NCBI RefSeq assembly: GCF_003368325.1
Contig: NZ_CP031466.1
Location: forward strand, 806,001-870,000
Length of the DNA stretch: 64,000 nt
Direction of reading: 5' to 3'
Source: Paraburkholderia caffeinilytica
Lineage (GTDB): Bacteria > Pseudomonadota > Gammaproteobacteria > Burkholderiales > Burkholderiaceae
Below are positions 7,867 through 17,726 of this stretch, in pieces (within the stretch, counting starts at the first letter, position 1; each line of letters opens with the position of its first letter). The notes below the pieces were generated by a model, which saw only the letters and a program-made list of their open reading frames with translations, made no database searches and was not told the DNA's origin. A program made the translations under genes and the position numbers.

Positions 7867-9057
7867 ATGAGCGAAGCCGCGCGTTTTACCGAACTGTCCG
7901 ACCTGGCGCCTGCAACCGAGAGCCTGCGTGAGATCCGCCATCACATCCATCGCCATCCGGAGCTCGCCTACGAGGAAGTGCAAACCGGCGCGCTGGTGGC
8001 CGGGAAGCTCGAACAATGGGGCTGGCAGGTCACGCGCGGCGTCGGTCAAACCGGCGTGGTGGGCACGCTGAAGGTGGGCAACGGCACGCGCAGCATCGGC
8101 ATTCGCGCCGACATGGACGCGCTGCCGATCATCGAACAAACCGGGTTGCCGTATGCGAGCGGTACGCACGGCAAGATGCACGCATGCGGCCACGACGGCC
8201 ACACGACGATGCTGCTGGGCGCCGCGCAGCGCCTTGCCGCCACACGCAATTTTTCGGGCACCGTGCATCTGTATTTCCAGCCGGCCGAAGAGAGCGGCAT
8301 CGACAGCGGCGCGCTGAAGATGATCAACGACGGCCTGTTCGAGCGCTTCCCGTGCGACGCCGTGTTCGGTGTGCACAACCATCCGGGCGAGGAGCCGGGG
8401 GTGATGCTGTTCCGCAAGGGGCCGTTCATGTCGGCGGGCGACAAGGCGATCATCACGATCGAGGGCGTCGGCGGTCATGCGGCGCGCCCGCATCTGACGG
8501 TCGATCCGGTGGTGGTGGCGGCGAGCATCGTGATGGCGTTGCAGACGATCGTCGCGCGTAACGTCGATCCTTCGCAGCCGGCGGTGGTGACGGTCGGTTC
8601 GATGCACGCCGGCACCGCGAACAACGTGATTTCAAGCAGCGCGAGGCTGGAATTGAGCGTGCGTTCGTTCAGCCCCGACGTGCGCGCGCTGCTGAAGAAA
8701 CGCATTACCGAACTCGCCGAAAGCCAGGCCGCGAGCTTTGGCGGCAAGGCGGTGGTGGAGTATATCGAAGGCTATCCGGTGGTGATCAATTCGGATGCCG
8801 AAACGGATTTCGCGGTGCAGGTGGCGCGTGAGCTGGTTGGCGACGACAAAGTGGTCGAGCAGACCGACATCCTGATGGGCAGCGAAGACTTTGCCTTCAT
8901 GCTTCAGAAACGGCCCGGCACGTTCCTGCGGATCGGCAACGGCGCGGGCGAAGACGGTTGCATGGTGCACAACCCGCATTACGACTTCAACGACCGTAAT
9001 TTGCCGATCGGTGCGGCATTCTGGACACGGCTGGTGGAGCGGTATCTGGGGCAATGA
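7867..9057 (+). CDS. M20-family amidohydrolase (hippurate/N-acyl amino acid hydrolase type)
   Basis: Zinc-type peptidase M20D of 396 residues. Such enzymes cleave N-acyl amino acids, hippurate, indole-3-acetyl-amino acids or p-aminobenzoyl-glutamate. Metal-site motifs are visible: HACGHDGHTTMLLG (Cys107, His109), the general-base pair PAEES (Glu141-142), GVHNHPGEEPG (His170), and a C-terminal MVHNPHYDFND. The dimerisation domain lies around residues 190-300. Transcribed towards an MHS transporter 108 bp downstream and divergent from a LysR gene, suggesting import and hydrolysis of one conjugate. The exact substrate cannot be read from sequence. Confidence 0.88.
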   Translation: MSEAARFTELSDLAPATESLREIRHHIHRHPELAYEEVQTGALVAGKLEQWGWQVTRGVGQTGVVGTLKVGNGTRSIGIRADMDALPIIEQTGLPYASGTHGKMHACGHDGHTTMLLGAAQRLAATRNFSGTVHLYFQPAEESGIDSGALKMINDGLFERFPCDAVFGVHNHPGEEPGVMLFRKGPFMSAGDKAIITIEGVGGHAARPHLTVDPVVVAASIVMALQTIVARNVDPSQPAVVTVGSMHAGTANNVISSSARLELSVRSFSPDVRALLKKRITELAESQAASFGGKAVVEYIEGYPVVINSDAETDFAVQVARELVGDDKVVEQTDILMGSEDFAFMLQKRPGTFLRIGNGAGEDGCMVHNPHYDFNDRNLPIGAAFWTRLVERYLGQ

Positions 9058-9165
9058 AGCACCTGAGGCGCTAGTGAGTCGCCTCGGACGCCAATGAGCT
9101 GCCGATGCGCACGCCTTGAGTTCGTACCGCCAGCCCCACAACCATAACGACGAGGAAGACCTGCG

Positions 9166-10467
9166 ATGAACGCCACAACGGATGCGAGCCGCGCCGTCCA
9201 CACCACCCGCACCACCAGCCGCGGCGCCATTGCCGCCGCAGTGATCGGCAACTGGCTCGAGTTTTTCGATTTCACTGTGTACGGCTTTTTTGCCGTGATT
9301 ATCGGTAAGCTGTTTTTCCCGTCGGCGGATCCGACGACCTCGCTGCTGTTGTCCGTGGCGACTTTCGCTGCAGGTTTCATCACGCGGCCGCTCGGCAGCG
9401 TGATGCTCGGCGTGTATGCGGACCGCAAAGGCCGCAAGGCGGCGCTCAGTCTGACTATCATGCTGATGGCGGTGAGCACCGGCACGATCGCGATTGCACC
9501 GACCTATGCGCAGATCGGTCTCGCCGCGCCGCTGCTCATCGTGCTGGCGCGTCTCGTGCAAGGCTTCTCGCAGGGCGGCGAGTTCGGCGCGGCGACGTCC
9601 ACCTTGCTGGAGCAGGGCGGCGGCACGCGGCGTGGTTTTCGCGCCAGCTGGCAGCTGGCGACGCAAGGCGGCGCGGTGCTGATGGGTTCGGGCATGGCGG
9701 CGGCGCTTTCGGCCGTTCTGCCGAAGGAGTCGCTGGAAAGCTGGGGTTGGCGCATTCCGTTTCTGATCGGCGTGCTGATCGCGCCGGTCGGCATGTATCT
9801 GCGCCGCCGTCTCGCGGACGATTCCGCAGGCGCGCACAGCCACGCCATTGAACGCGGCGTGCTGCACGAACTCTTCACCGAGCACCTGCGCCCGCTGTTG
9901 CTGATTACGCTCACGGTGATGGGCGGCACGGTCTCCACCTACATCCTGACCTTCTTCATGCCGACCTATGCGATCCACACGCTCGGCCTGCCGATGTCGC
10001 TGTCGATGCTGGTCGGCGTCGCGTCGGGCGTCGTGGTGCTCGTCATGTGTCCGCTGTTCGGCATGCTGTCCGATCGTATCGGCAGCCGTAAGCGGCCGAT
10101 TCTGCTCGGGCGTGGCGTACTGGTGTTGCTGCTGTTTCCGTCCTTCATGCTGATCAACCGCTTTCCGCAGGTGCCCGTCATCATGTCCCTGACCGCGCTG
10201 ATGCTGCTGTTCTACTCGATGGGATCGGCGTCGGAATTCGCCTTGATGTGCGAGTCATTCCCGCGGCGTGTGCGCGCCACCGGTATTTCGATCGCTTACG
10301 CGCTGAGCGTGTGCGTATTCGGCGGCACCGCGCAGCTGATCGCAACGTGGCTGATCAAACTGACCGGCAACAAGCTGGCGCCGGCCGGCTACGTGACGGC
10401 GTGCGTGGTGGTGTCGTTGATCGCGGTGTCGCTGCTGAAAGAGACGGCGGACAAGCCGATTGATTGA
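9166..10467 (+). CDS. MFS transporter, metabolite:H+ symporter (MHS) family
   Basis: 433-residue inner-membrane carrier with 12 predicted helices. The MHS signature near the N-terminus, GNWLEFFDFTVYGFFA, is followed by RPLGSVMLGVYADRKGRK, the conserved loop 2-3 motif. Relatives carry citrate, alpha-ketoglutarate, proline/betaine, shikimate or dicarboxylates. Located 108 bp downstream of the M20 amidohydrolase and in the same direction, it probably imports that enzyme's substrate or a related acid. It ends 7 bp from the convergent IclR gene. Confidence 0.88.
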   Translation: MNATTDASRAVHTTRTTSRGAIAAAVIGNWLEFFDFTVYGFFAVIIGKLFFPSADPTTSLLLSVATFAAGFITRPLGSVMLGVYADRKGRKAALSLTIMLMAVSTGTIAIAPTYAQIGLAAPLLIVLARLVQGFSQGGEFGAATSTLLEQGGGTRRGFRASWQLATQGGAVLMGSGMAAALSAVLPKESLESWGWRIPFLIGVLIAPVGMYLRRRLADDSAGAHSHAIERGVLHELFTEHLRPLLLITLTVMGGTVSTYILTFFMPTYAIHTLGLPMSLSMLVGVASGVVVLVMCPLFGMLSDRIGSRKRPILLGRGVLVLLLFPSFMLINRFPQVPVIMSLTALMLLFYSMGSASEFALMCESFPRRVRATGISIAYALSVCVFGGTAQLIATWLIKLTGNKLAPAGYVTACVVVSLIAVSLLKETADKPID

Positions 10468-10474
10468 CCTGTCA

Positions 10475-11299
10475 TCAACCGCGCCGCGCCACCAGGTCCG
10501 AGACTGTCTGCGCGGCCTGCTGCAGCGGCTCCAGAAACGCCTTCACCATCTGTTTGGCCGAATTGCGCTGGGCGTTGCCGCTGATATTCATTGCCGCGAT
10601 CACGCGCCCCTGGCGGTTGCGAATCGGCGCGGACAGCGAAATCAGACCGCCTTCCAGCTCCTGGTCGACAATCGCCCATCCCTGACGGCGCACCTGCGCG
10701 ATCAGCTTTTTCAGCTCCTCCTTGTCGGTCACCGTGCGCGGCGTGTGCGCGTAGAGCGGCGTCGAATTCAGGGTCGCGTCGAGCGTTTCGTCGTCGAGCG
10801 CGGACAGCAGCACCCGGCCCATCGACGTGCAATACGCCGGCAAACGGCTGCCGATCGACAGGTTGATGGTCATGATCTTATGAGTCGGCACGCGCAGCAC
10901 ATAGACGATCTCGGTGCGGTCGAGCACGGCCGCCGAGCAACTCTCGTGAACCTGTGCCGACAGACTTTCCATCACCGGTTCAGCGAGATTCCAGAACGGC
11001 ATCGAGGTCAGATAGGCGAAACCGAGGTCGAGAATCTTCGGCGTGAGGCGGAACAGGCGGCCTTCGGCTTCCACGTAGCCGAGCGTCTGCAGGGTCAGCA
11101 GAATGCGGCGTGCGCCGGCGCGTGTCAGGCCGGTGGCGGCGGCGACGTCAGTGAGCGTTTGTTCGGGGCGGGCGGCGTTGAACGCGCGAATCACCGAGAG
11201 GCCCCGCGCGAACGACTGCACATACGAGTCGCCCGGTTTGTCCGCGGCCGGTTCGGCGCTGACAGGATCGGCGGAAGGCGGTGGCAGGGCTTTGCTCAT
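10475..11299 (-). CDS. IclR-family transcriptional regulator
   Basis: 274 residues. The N-terminal winged helix (about 25-90; FARGLSVIRAFNAARPEQTLTDVAAATGLTRAGARRILLTL) is followed by the IclR effector domain (about 100-265) with VLDRTEIVYVLRV and the CTSMGRVLLSAL motif. This arrangement resembles the PcaR/PobR/PcaU group that control protocatechuate and 4-hydroxybenzoate genes. No target is adjacent apart from the convergent transporter. It could act at a distance, for example on pcaF at 25.1 kb, whose upstream region carries an IclR-like site; that link is a guess. Confidence 0.88.
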   Translation of the reverse strand: MSKALPPPSADPVSAEPAADKPGDSYVQSFARGLSVIRAFNAARPEQTLTDVAAATGLTRAGARRILLTLQTLGYVEAEGRLFRLTPKILDLGFAYLTSMPFWNLAEPVMESLSAQVHESCSAAVLDRTEIVYVLRVPTHKIMTINLSIGSRLPAYCTSMGRVLLSALDDETLDATLNSTPLYAHTPRTVTDKEELKKLIAQVRRQGWAIVDQELEGGLISLSAPIRNRQGRVIAAMNISGNAQRNSAKQMVKAFLEPLQQAAQTVSDLVARRG

Positions 11300-11589
11300 G
11301 GACCTTGAAAGATGCGTTCGAGGAAGGGCGCATAGCGTTCGCGCGATTCGGCCGGCGCGATGCGGTGCAAAGGCGTGACGATAGCTTAAGCCTTCCGTTT
11401 CGCCAACTTTGCGCGCTTTTGCCCTCCGCTCGCCGCGCCTGAAATCTGCTCGGCGTCAATTGGATAAGTCATTGATTATAAATAACTCGTTGGCCAGAAG
11501 GGCGTTGCCCCCGCCGCGAATAAAGGTGGCCTGACGCGAGCCGTGTTGCCCGGGTGTCCTCGAGCGGAGCGCAGAAGACGGGTTCAACG

Positions 11590-14500
11590 CTAACCCGCCT
11601 CCTGCGCCCCAAGGTCCCGCGCGCCAGCGTCCCGATGATGATCGGCGGCGAGGAACATATACATCGCGGGCACCACGAATAACGTAAAGAGGGTGCCGAT
11701 CGACAGACCCGTGAAGATCACGAGCCCCATCGCATTGCGGCCCGCGGCGCCCGCTCCCGAGGCGATCACGAGCGGCACCACGCCAAGCACCATGGCCGCG
11801 GTCGTCATCAGAATCGGGCGCAGCCGCACGGCCGCCGCTTCCTCCAGGGCGTCGCGCTTCGACTTGCCGGCGTGTTGCAGCTCGTTGGCGAACTGCACGA
11901 TCAGGATGCCGTGCTTGCTGACGAGCCCCATCAGCGTGACGAGCCCGACCTGCGTGTAGATGTTCAGCGTCGTCAGGCCGATGTTGATGAAGATGAGCGC
12001 GCCGAACAGCGCCATCGGCACCGACACCAGGATCACGATCGGGTCACGGAAACTCTCGAATTGCGCCGCCAGCGCCAGGAACACAATGATCGTCGCGAGC
12101 AGCAGCGTGATGACGAAGCCGCCCGATTCCTGCACGAACTGCCGCGACTGGCCCGAGTAGTCCGCTGCATAGCCTGCTGGCGCAACCTCGGTGGTCGCCT
12201 TGCGCAGAAAATCGAGCACCTCGCCTTGCGACACGCCCGGCACGATCACGCCAGAGATCGTCGCCGAGTTGAGTTGCTGGAAGTGGTTGATCGATTCCGG
12301 CACGACGTTGTGTTCGAGATGCGCAATCGTCGAAGCCGGCATGACACTGCCGTCCGGCGTGCGCAGGTAGTAGTCGAGCACCTGCGAAGGATTCAGGCGG
12401 TCGGTCTGCAAGACCTGCGGAATCACCTTGTACGAGCGCCCGGCGATCGAGAAGTAGTTGACATAGCCGCCGCCGAGCGCCGAACCGAGCGCTTGCCCGA
12501 CGTCGCTCTGCGAGAGCCCGAGCGAGGCGACCTTGTCGCGGTCCACGACGAGCGTGGCCTCCGGCTTGTCGAGCTTGAGATCGCTGTCGACAAAGAAAAA
12601 CATCCCGCTCGCGCGGGCTTTTTGCAGGACTGCCTGCGACACTTCGTTGAGATTCTCGAAAGGCTCCGTCGTGCTGATGACGAACTGCACCGGCAAGCCC
12701 TGCGAACCCGGCAGCGGCGGAAACTGGAACGCGGCCACGCGCGCACCGGCAATCTGATTCCATTTCTGCTGCAATTCCTGTTGCAAAACGGTCGCGCCCT
12801 TGCTGCGCTGGTCCCACGTCTTGAACAGCACGCCGCCGATCCCCTGGTTGAGGGTCGGCGCGCCCGTGAGCTGGAACATCTGCGCATATTCAGGCAGTGC
12901 TTTGGAGATATCGAAGACCTGGTCCGCATACATCTGCATCTGCTGGATGGTCGCGTTCGGCGGCCCCTGGATCTGCGACAGGACGATCCCCTGATCCTCC
13001 TGCGGCGCGAGCTCCGCTTTCGAGGTCATGAACAGATAGACCGTGCCGCCGAGCAGCAGCGCGCCCATCACGGTGAACACGGGCCAGGTGTCGAGCGTCG
13101 CGTGCAACAGGCGGCCGTAGCCACGATGGACGCGTTCGAACTGGCGGTCGACGAAGCGCGTGAAACGCCCGGATTCCTGCTCCATACGGAAAAAGCGCGA
13201 GCACATCATCGGCGACAACGTCAGCGCGATCACGCCGGACACCGTCACCGCGCCGGCGAGCGAGAAGGCGAACTCGGTGAAGAGGGCGCCTGTCAGGCCG
13301 CCCTGAAAACCGATCGGCACATACACGGCAATCAGCACGACGGTCATCGCGAGGATCGGTCCGCCGAGTTCGCGTGCGGCGATCAGCGCGGCATCGAGCG
13401 GCGCCTTGCCTTCCTCCTTCATATGCCGGTCGACGTTTTCGACGACGATGATCGCGTCGTCCACGACGAGCCCGATCGCGAGCACGAGCGCGAGCAGCGT
13501 CAGCAGGTTGATCGAATAGCCGAGCACCTGCATCACGAAGAATGTGCCGATGAGCGACAACGGCATCGCGATCAGCGGCACGATGACCGCGCGGAAGCTG
13601 CCGAGGAACAGGAAAATCACCGCCGTGACGATCAGCAGCGCCTCGACCAGCGTCTTGATCACTTCGACGATTGCCGTGTTGACGAAATCGGTCGCGTCAT
13701 AAACGATTTCCCCCGTCATGCCGGTTGGAAACTGCTTCTGCAACCCGGGAAAGACAGCCTTCACGCGCTTGGCGACGTCGAGGATGTTGGCGTCCGGCGC
13801 GACCTTGATGCCGATGAACACTGAGCGCTTGCCGCTGAACGCGACGTTGAAGTCGTAGCTGTCGGCGCCGAGCACGACGTTCGCGACGTCTTCGAGGCGC
13901 ACGATCGCGCCGTTTTTCTGCTTGATGACGAGTTGCTTGAAATCGTCGACGGTATGCAGGTCCGTGCCTGCGTTCAGGTCCACGCTGACCATTTGCCCCT
14001 TGGTCGTGCCGAGTGTCGCGAGGTAGTTGTTGTTGCCGAGCGCCGTGAAAACGTCGGTTGCCGTCACGCCGTGGGCGGCGAGCCGCGTCGAATCGAGCCA
14101 CGCGCGCAACGCGAACTGCCGGCCGCCGAGAATTTCGGCTGTCTGCACGCCTTCGATCGAATCGAGCTTGGGTTTGATGACGCGCAGCAGGTAATCCGTG
14201 ACGTTGTTGCTCGGCAGCACGTCGCTGTAGAAGCCCATGTACATCGCGTCGGTGGTCTGCCCGGTCTGTACCGTCAGCACCGGCTGCTGCGCCTGCGGCG
14301 GCAACTGGTTGCGCACCGAGCCGATCTGCGTGTTGATCTCGGTCAGCGCGCGGTTCGCGTCATAGTTCAGGCGCAATGTCGCGGTAATCGTCGACACGCC
14401 GGTGCTGCTCGTCGAAGACAGATAGTCGATGCCTTGCGCCTGGGCGATCGCCGCTTCGAGCGGCTGCGTGATGAAACCGGCGATGGTGTCGGCGTTTGCG

Positions 14501-14658
14501 CCATAGTAGGCCGTGCTGATCGTCACGACGGCGTTTTCGGTTTGCGGATACTGGCTGACTTTCAGGGTGGCCAGCGCGCGCAGCCCAAGCACGAGGATCA
14601 ACAGGCTGACGACCGATGCGAGCACGGGCCGCCGGATGAAGAGATCGGTGAATGTCAT
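11590..14658 (-). CDS. RND efflux pump inner-membrane permease (HAE1 family)
   Basis: 1022-residue proton-driven pump of the AcrB/MexF type that takes drugs or solvents from the periplasm and inner membrane. N-terminus FTDLFIRRPVLASVV is typical of MexF/MdtF-like pumps. The proton-relay aspartates lie in helix 4 (AIGLVVDDAIIVVENVD), and two large periplasmic domains separate the helix groups. Third and last gene of the operon, starting 12 bp after the adaptor stop. No dedicated regulator is adjacent. Length and motifs are complete. Substrate range cannot be predicted. Confidence 0.95.
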   Translation of the reverse strand: MTFTDLFIRRPVLASVVSLLILVLGLRALATLKVSQYPQTENAVVTISTAYYGANADTIAGFITQPLEAAIAQAQGIDYLSSTSSTGVSTITATLRLNYDANRALTEINTQIGSVRNQLPPQAQQPVLTVQTGQTTDAMYMGFYSDVLPSNNVTDYLLRVIKPKLDSIEGVQTAEILGGRQFALRAWLDSTRLAAHGVTATDVFTALGNNNYLATLGTTKGQMVSVDLNAGTDLHTVDDFKQLVIKQKNGAIVRLEDVANVVLGADSYDFNVAFSGKRSVFIGIKVAPDANILDVAKRVKAVFPGLQKQFPTGMTGEIVYDATDFVNTAIVEVIKTLVEALLIVTAVIFLFLGSFRAVIVPLIAMPLSLIGTFFVMQVLGYSINLLTLLALVLAIGLVVDDAIIVVENVDRHMKEEGKAPLDAALIAARELGGPILAMTVVLIAVYVPIGFQGGLTGALFTEFAFSLAGAVTVSGVIALTLSPMMCSRFFRMEQESGRFTRFVDRQFERVHRGYGRLLHATLDTWPVFTVMGALLLGGTVYLFMTSKAELAPQEDQGIVLSQIQGPPNATIQQMQMYADQVFDISKALPEYAQMFQLTGAPTLNQGIGGVLFKTWDQRSKGATVLQQELQQKWNQIAGARVAAFQFPPLPGSQGLPVQFVISTTEPFENLNEVSQAVLQKARASGMFFFVDSDLKLDKPEATLVVDRDKVASLGLSQSDVGQALGSALGGGYVNYFSIAGRSYKVIPQVLQTDRLNPSQVLDYYLRTPDGSVMPASTIAHLEHNVVPESINHFQQLNSATISGVIVPGVSQGEVLDFLRKATTEVAPAGYAADYSGQSRQFVQESGGFVITLLLATIIVFLALAAQFESFRDPIVILVSVPMALFGALIFINIGLTTLNIYTQVGLVTLMGLVSKHGILIVQFANELQHAGKSKRDALEEAAAVRLRPILMTTAAMVLGVVPLVIASGAGAAGRNAMGLVIFTGLSIGTLFTLFVVPAMYMFLAADHHRDAGARDLGAQEAG

Positions 14659-14670
14659 CGCGCGGTCTCT

Positions 14671-15822
14671 CTATTGTTCCTGCGGCGTCGGGTTTGGACT
14701 GTCCGACGGCTGCACGCTGTTGTTGATGACGAGCGGCGTGCCGTTCTTGAGCTTGAGTTGCCCGCTCGTCACGACCTGCGTGCCGGCGTCGACACCTTTG
14801 AGGATCGCAACCTGATCGCCGCGCGTCGGCCCTGGCGTGACGAACACCTGCTGCGCGACGGGCAGCGTCTTGCCTTGCGCATTGGGTTGCGTGCCCGGCT
14901 TGACGACGAACACGGTCGCGCCATAGGGGTTGTAGGTGATGGCCGTTTGCGGCAGCGTCAGGTAGCGCTGTCCGGCGCCCGCGTCGATCTTCACGTTCGC
15001 GTACATGCCGGGCAGCAGCTTGCGCTCGTGATTGTCCACGCTCGCTTCGATCTGCACGTTGCGCGTGGCGCTGTCGACTTTCGGGCTGAGCGACTGGATC
15101 TTGCCCACGAACGTTTGCCCGCTGAACGCATTGGTGTCGACCACGATGGCCTGGCCGATCGCGAGCTGGCCGAGCTGTTGCTGCGGCAGGTAGAAATCGG
15201 CGTAGATCGGATCGATCGCCTGCAGCGTGACGATCGCATCGCCCGGATTGATGTATTGGCCCGGATTGATCGTGGTGATGCCGAGGCGCCCCGCAAACGG
15301 CGCGCGAATGGTCTTCTTGTCGACGAGCGCGGCCTGTTGCGCGACTTGCGCCTTCTTGCCCTTCAGGTCGGCGGCGTCGGCGTCGAGCTGCGCCTTGGCG
15401 ATCGCCTTGATGTCGTACTGCGCCTTGTCGCGCGTGTAGACCGTCTGCGCGAGTTCCGCCGCGGCCTGGAGCGACTGGAGCAGCGCCACGTCGCTGTCGG
15501 CATTGAGCCTGACCAGCACTTGCCCGGCTTTCGCTTCCTGTCCCGAGCTGAACGCCACCTCGCGCACGAGGCCCGCGACTTCGGTGGTGACATCGACGCC
15601 GCGCACGGCGCGCAGGCTGCCGACCGCCGCAAGCTGCGGTTGCCACGACTGATAGCGGGCGACGACCGCCGAGACGGTGGCGGGCGGCGCCGCGTTGCCC
15701 GCCATGAATTTGGCGAACATGTACGAGCGAAACTGGTTGAAGCCGACGAGTGCGGCCAGCAGCAGGCCGACACAGATCAGCATGATCACCATCCGCTTCG
15801 TCATCGGTTTTCTTTCGGTCAT
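14671..15822 (-). CDS. RND efflux periplasmic adaptor (membrane fusion protein)
   Basis: 383-residue adaptor joining the inner-membrane pump to the outer-membrane channel. ATG 15822 (MTERKPMTKRM) is chosen because AAGGA lies 7 nt upstream; a longer reading to 15867 lacks a ribosome site. One N-terminal membrane anchor (about residues 9-28) is followed by the lipoyl half-motif, a helical hairpin rich in Ala and Lys (AQLDADAADLKGKKAQVAQQ), then KTIRAPFAGRLGITTINPGQYINPGD, the classic second lipoyl segment. Overall it resembles the MexE/MdtA-type adaptors. Ends in a Pro/Ser/Gln-rich tail. Confidence 0.94.
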   Translation of the reverse strand: MTERKPMTKRMVIMLICVGLLLAALVGFNQFRSYMFAKFMAGNAAPPATVSAVVARYQSWQPQLAAVGSLRAVRGVDVTTEVAGLVREVAFSSGQEAKAGQVLVRLNADSDVALLQSLQAAAELAQTVYTRDKAQYDIKAIAKAQLDADAADLKGKKAQVAQQAALVDKKTIRAPFAGRLGITTINPGQYINPGDAIVTLQAIDPIYADFYLPQQQLGQLAIGQAIVVDTNAFSGQTFVGKIQSLSPKVDSATRNVQIEASVDNHERKLLPGMYANVKIDAGAGQRYLTLPQTAITYNPYGATVFVVKPGTQPNAQGKTLPVAQQVFVTPGPTRGDQVAILKGVDAGTQVVTSGQLKLKNGTPLVINNSVQPSDSPNPTPQEQ

Positions 15823-15941
15823 CGTGATGTCCTTGCACGGCATTGGGCGAGGCGCCGGACCTTGCATGCCTTCGTGTCTGACAGCGTGTGTTGCAAAGAG
15901 CGGTACCGCGAGCGTTCTGCCTGGCTATGTCGATGCGTCAG

Positions 15942-17447
15942 TCAATGCGTCGTTGCGGCGGTGGCCGGCGCGGCGGCGTTCCACCAGCCGCCGCCGAGCG
16001 CCTGGAAGAGGGCCGCGGTATCGGCGTAGCGGGACGCCTGGGCCTGCGCGAGGCTCACCACCGTTTGCTGGTACTGGCGTTGGGCATCGAGAAGCGACAG
16101 GTAGCTCACGCCGCCGACGCGATACTGTCCGCGCGTGAGTTCCAGCGAATCGCTGGCGGAGCGCCAGGCGTCCGTCTGCGCTTTCAGGCCGGTCGCGTCG
16201 TGATCGAGTGCGCGCAGCGTGTCCGCGACGTTCTGGAACGCCAGCAGCACCGTTTCGCGATATTGCGCATCGGCCTGCTCGTACGCCGCCTCGGCCGCGC
16301 GCTTCTGCGCGCTCAGTTGCCCGCCGTGGAAGACCGGTTGCAGCAGGTTGGCGCCCAGGCTCCAGATCGTGCTGCCGGCCTTGAACACCTGGGCCGGTGT
16401 CAGGGCCTCGGCGCCGTAGCTGGCGGACAGCGTGATCTGCGGATACATCGCCGCGGTCGCCACGCCGATTTGCGCGCTGGCCTGATGCAGCACGGCGTCG
16501 GCGGCGAGGATGTCGGGCCGCTGCTGCACCAGCGCCGACGGCAGGCTGACGGGCAGCGTCTCGGGCAACGAAAACATCTCGAGCCGGAATTCAGGCAACG
16601 CGGCGTCGCTGGGCAGTTTGCCGGCCAGCACCGCGAGCTGGTGGCGCACCTGGTCGAGTTGTTGTTGCAACGGCGGCAGCGTGGCGCGGGTCTGCGCCAA
16701 CAGAGTCTGCTGCGCGAGCACTGCCGTGCGGCCCACGCCCCCCAGTTCGAACTGTTTGCCGAGTACGCCCAGTTGCTCGTCTTCTTCCGCGGCGATCCGC
16801 TCGGTTGCCTCGATCTGCGCGCGCAGCGACGCGTCCTTGACTGCCGCGGTCACGATGTCGGCCGACATCGCGAGATAGGCGGCCTGCAACTGGAAACGCT
16901 GGTAGTCGATCTGCGCGTGCAACGCTTCGAGCTCGCGCCGTGCACCGCCGAACACGTCGAGTTTGTAGGACACGTTCACCGATGCGTTGTACAGATTGAA
17001 CTCATCGATCACACCGGGCTGGCCGAAGGCGATGCCGTTCAATTTTTCGCGCGTGGCGCCGAGTTGCGCGTCGACGCTGGGCAGAAGGGTGCCGCCGGCT
17101 TGCGCCGAGAAGTTTTCGCGTGCCTGCCGCAATGCGGCTTGCGCCGCGGCGATGTTCGGGCTGTTGACGAGGGCCTGGCGGATCAGCGCGTCGAGCGGCT
17201 CGCAATGAAAGAGCGCCCACCAGGCGGCGGGAATGTCCTGTCCCGGCGCGAAGCGCTGCGGCAAGCCGGCGGCCCCTGGAGAAGAGGCGGTCTGCTCGGG
17301 CAATGGCGAGGCGGTGTAGGTGTCGGTAGCGGGCGCGGGGGGCGTGCGGTAGTCGGGACCGACCATGCAGCCGGCGACGGCGGCGCAACCGCATAGCGCG
17401 ATGCACAGGCGCCGCTGCCGGACAATACGCTGGATAACGTCGATCAT
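15942..17447 (-). CDS. RND efflux outer-membrane factor lipoprotein (NodT/OprM family)
   Basis: 501-residue TolC-type channel. The N-terminal signal ends in the lipobox AVAGC (lipid-modified Cys near residue 27), followed by MVGPDYRTPPAP, the hallmark start of OprM/NodT proteins. Two OEP repeats follow, with WWALFHCEPLDALIRQAL and PSALVQQRPDILAADAVL as conserved blocks. ATG 17447 has AGGTGG 5 nt upstream. First gene of the efflux operon; a 119-bp gap separates it from the adaptor. Confidence 0.95.
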   Translation of the reverse strand: MIDVIQRIVRQRRLCIALCGCAAVAGCMVGPDYRTPPAPATDTYTASPLPEQTASSPGAAGLPQRFAPGQDIPAAWWALFHCEPLDALIRQALVNSPNIAAAQAALRQARENFSAQAGGTLLPSVDAQLGATREKLNGIAFGQPGVIDEFNLYNASVNVSYKLDVFGGARRELEALHAQIDYQRFQLQAAYLAMSADIVTAAVKDASLRAQIEATERIAAEEDEQLGVLGKQFELGGVGRTAVLAQQTLLAQTRATLPPLQQQLDQVRHQLAVLAGKLPSDAALPEFRLEMFSLPETLPVSLPSALVQQRPDILAADAVLHQASAQIGVATAAMYPQITLSASYGAEALTPAQVFKAGSTIWSLGANLLQPVFHGGQLSAQKRAAEAAYEQADAQYRETVLLAFQNVADTLRALDHDATGLKAQTDAWRSASDSLELTRGQYRVGGVSYLSLLDAQRQYQQTVVSLAQAQASRYADTAALFQALGGGWWNAAAPATAATTH

Positions 17448-17726
17448 CGATCCACCTTATATCGCCTGCGTTCAACCTAAACGAGGGAGCGGACGCGGAT
17501 ATTCAGGCAACGTGAACTTTCGATGTTTCTTTTCCTGCCGACGGAATTTATACCATGCGGGACATATCTGCGCGTAGCCTAGCATGGCCGATCGCTGCGC
17601 GCGGCGCACGAGATCACGTAGTCGGTGCGCCTCGCGCCTCGCCGCCGGTACTCAGGGTTTGCATGGATGTAGCCACGACCAAAAATTTGTATGATGACCC
17701 GATAACATGATCAATCGAGGTAATCG

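Noticed and set aside
11872..13824. 650-residue plus-strand open frame
   Set aside because: Lies opposite the RND pump gene; its composition (His/Arg/Asp/Glu-rich, no domains) is what the antisense of a GC-rich gene gives.
13933..16029. 698-residue plus-strand open frame
   Set aside because: Antisense to the pump and adaptor genes, crossing the gap between adaptor and outer-membrane factor; no family resemblance and no ribosome site.
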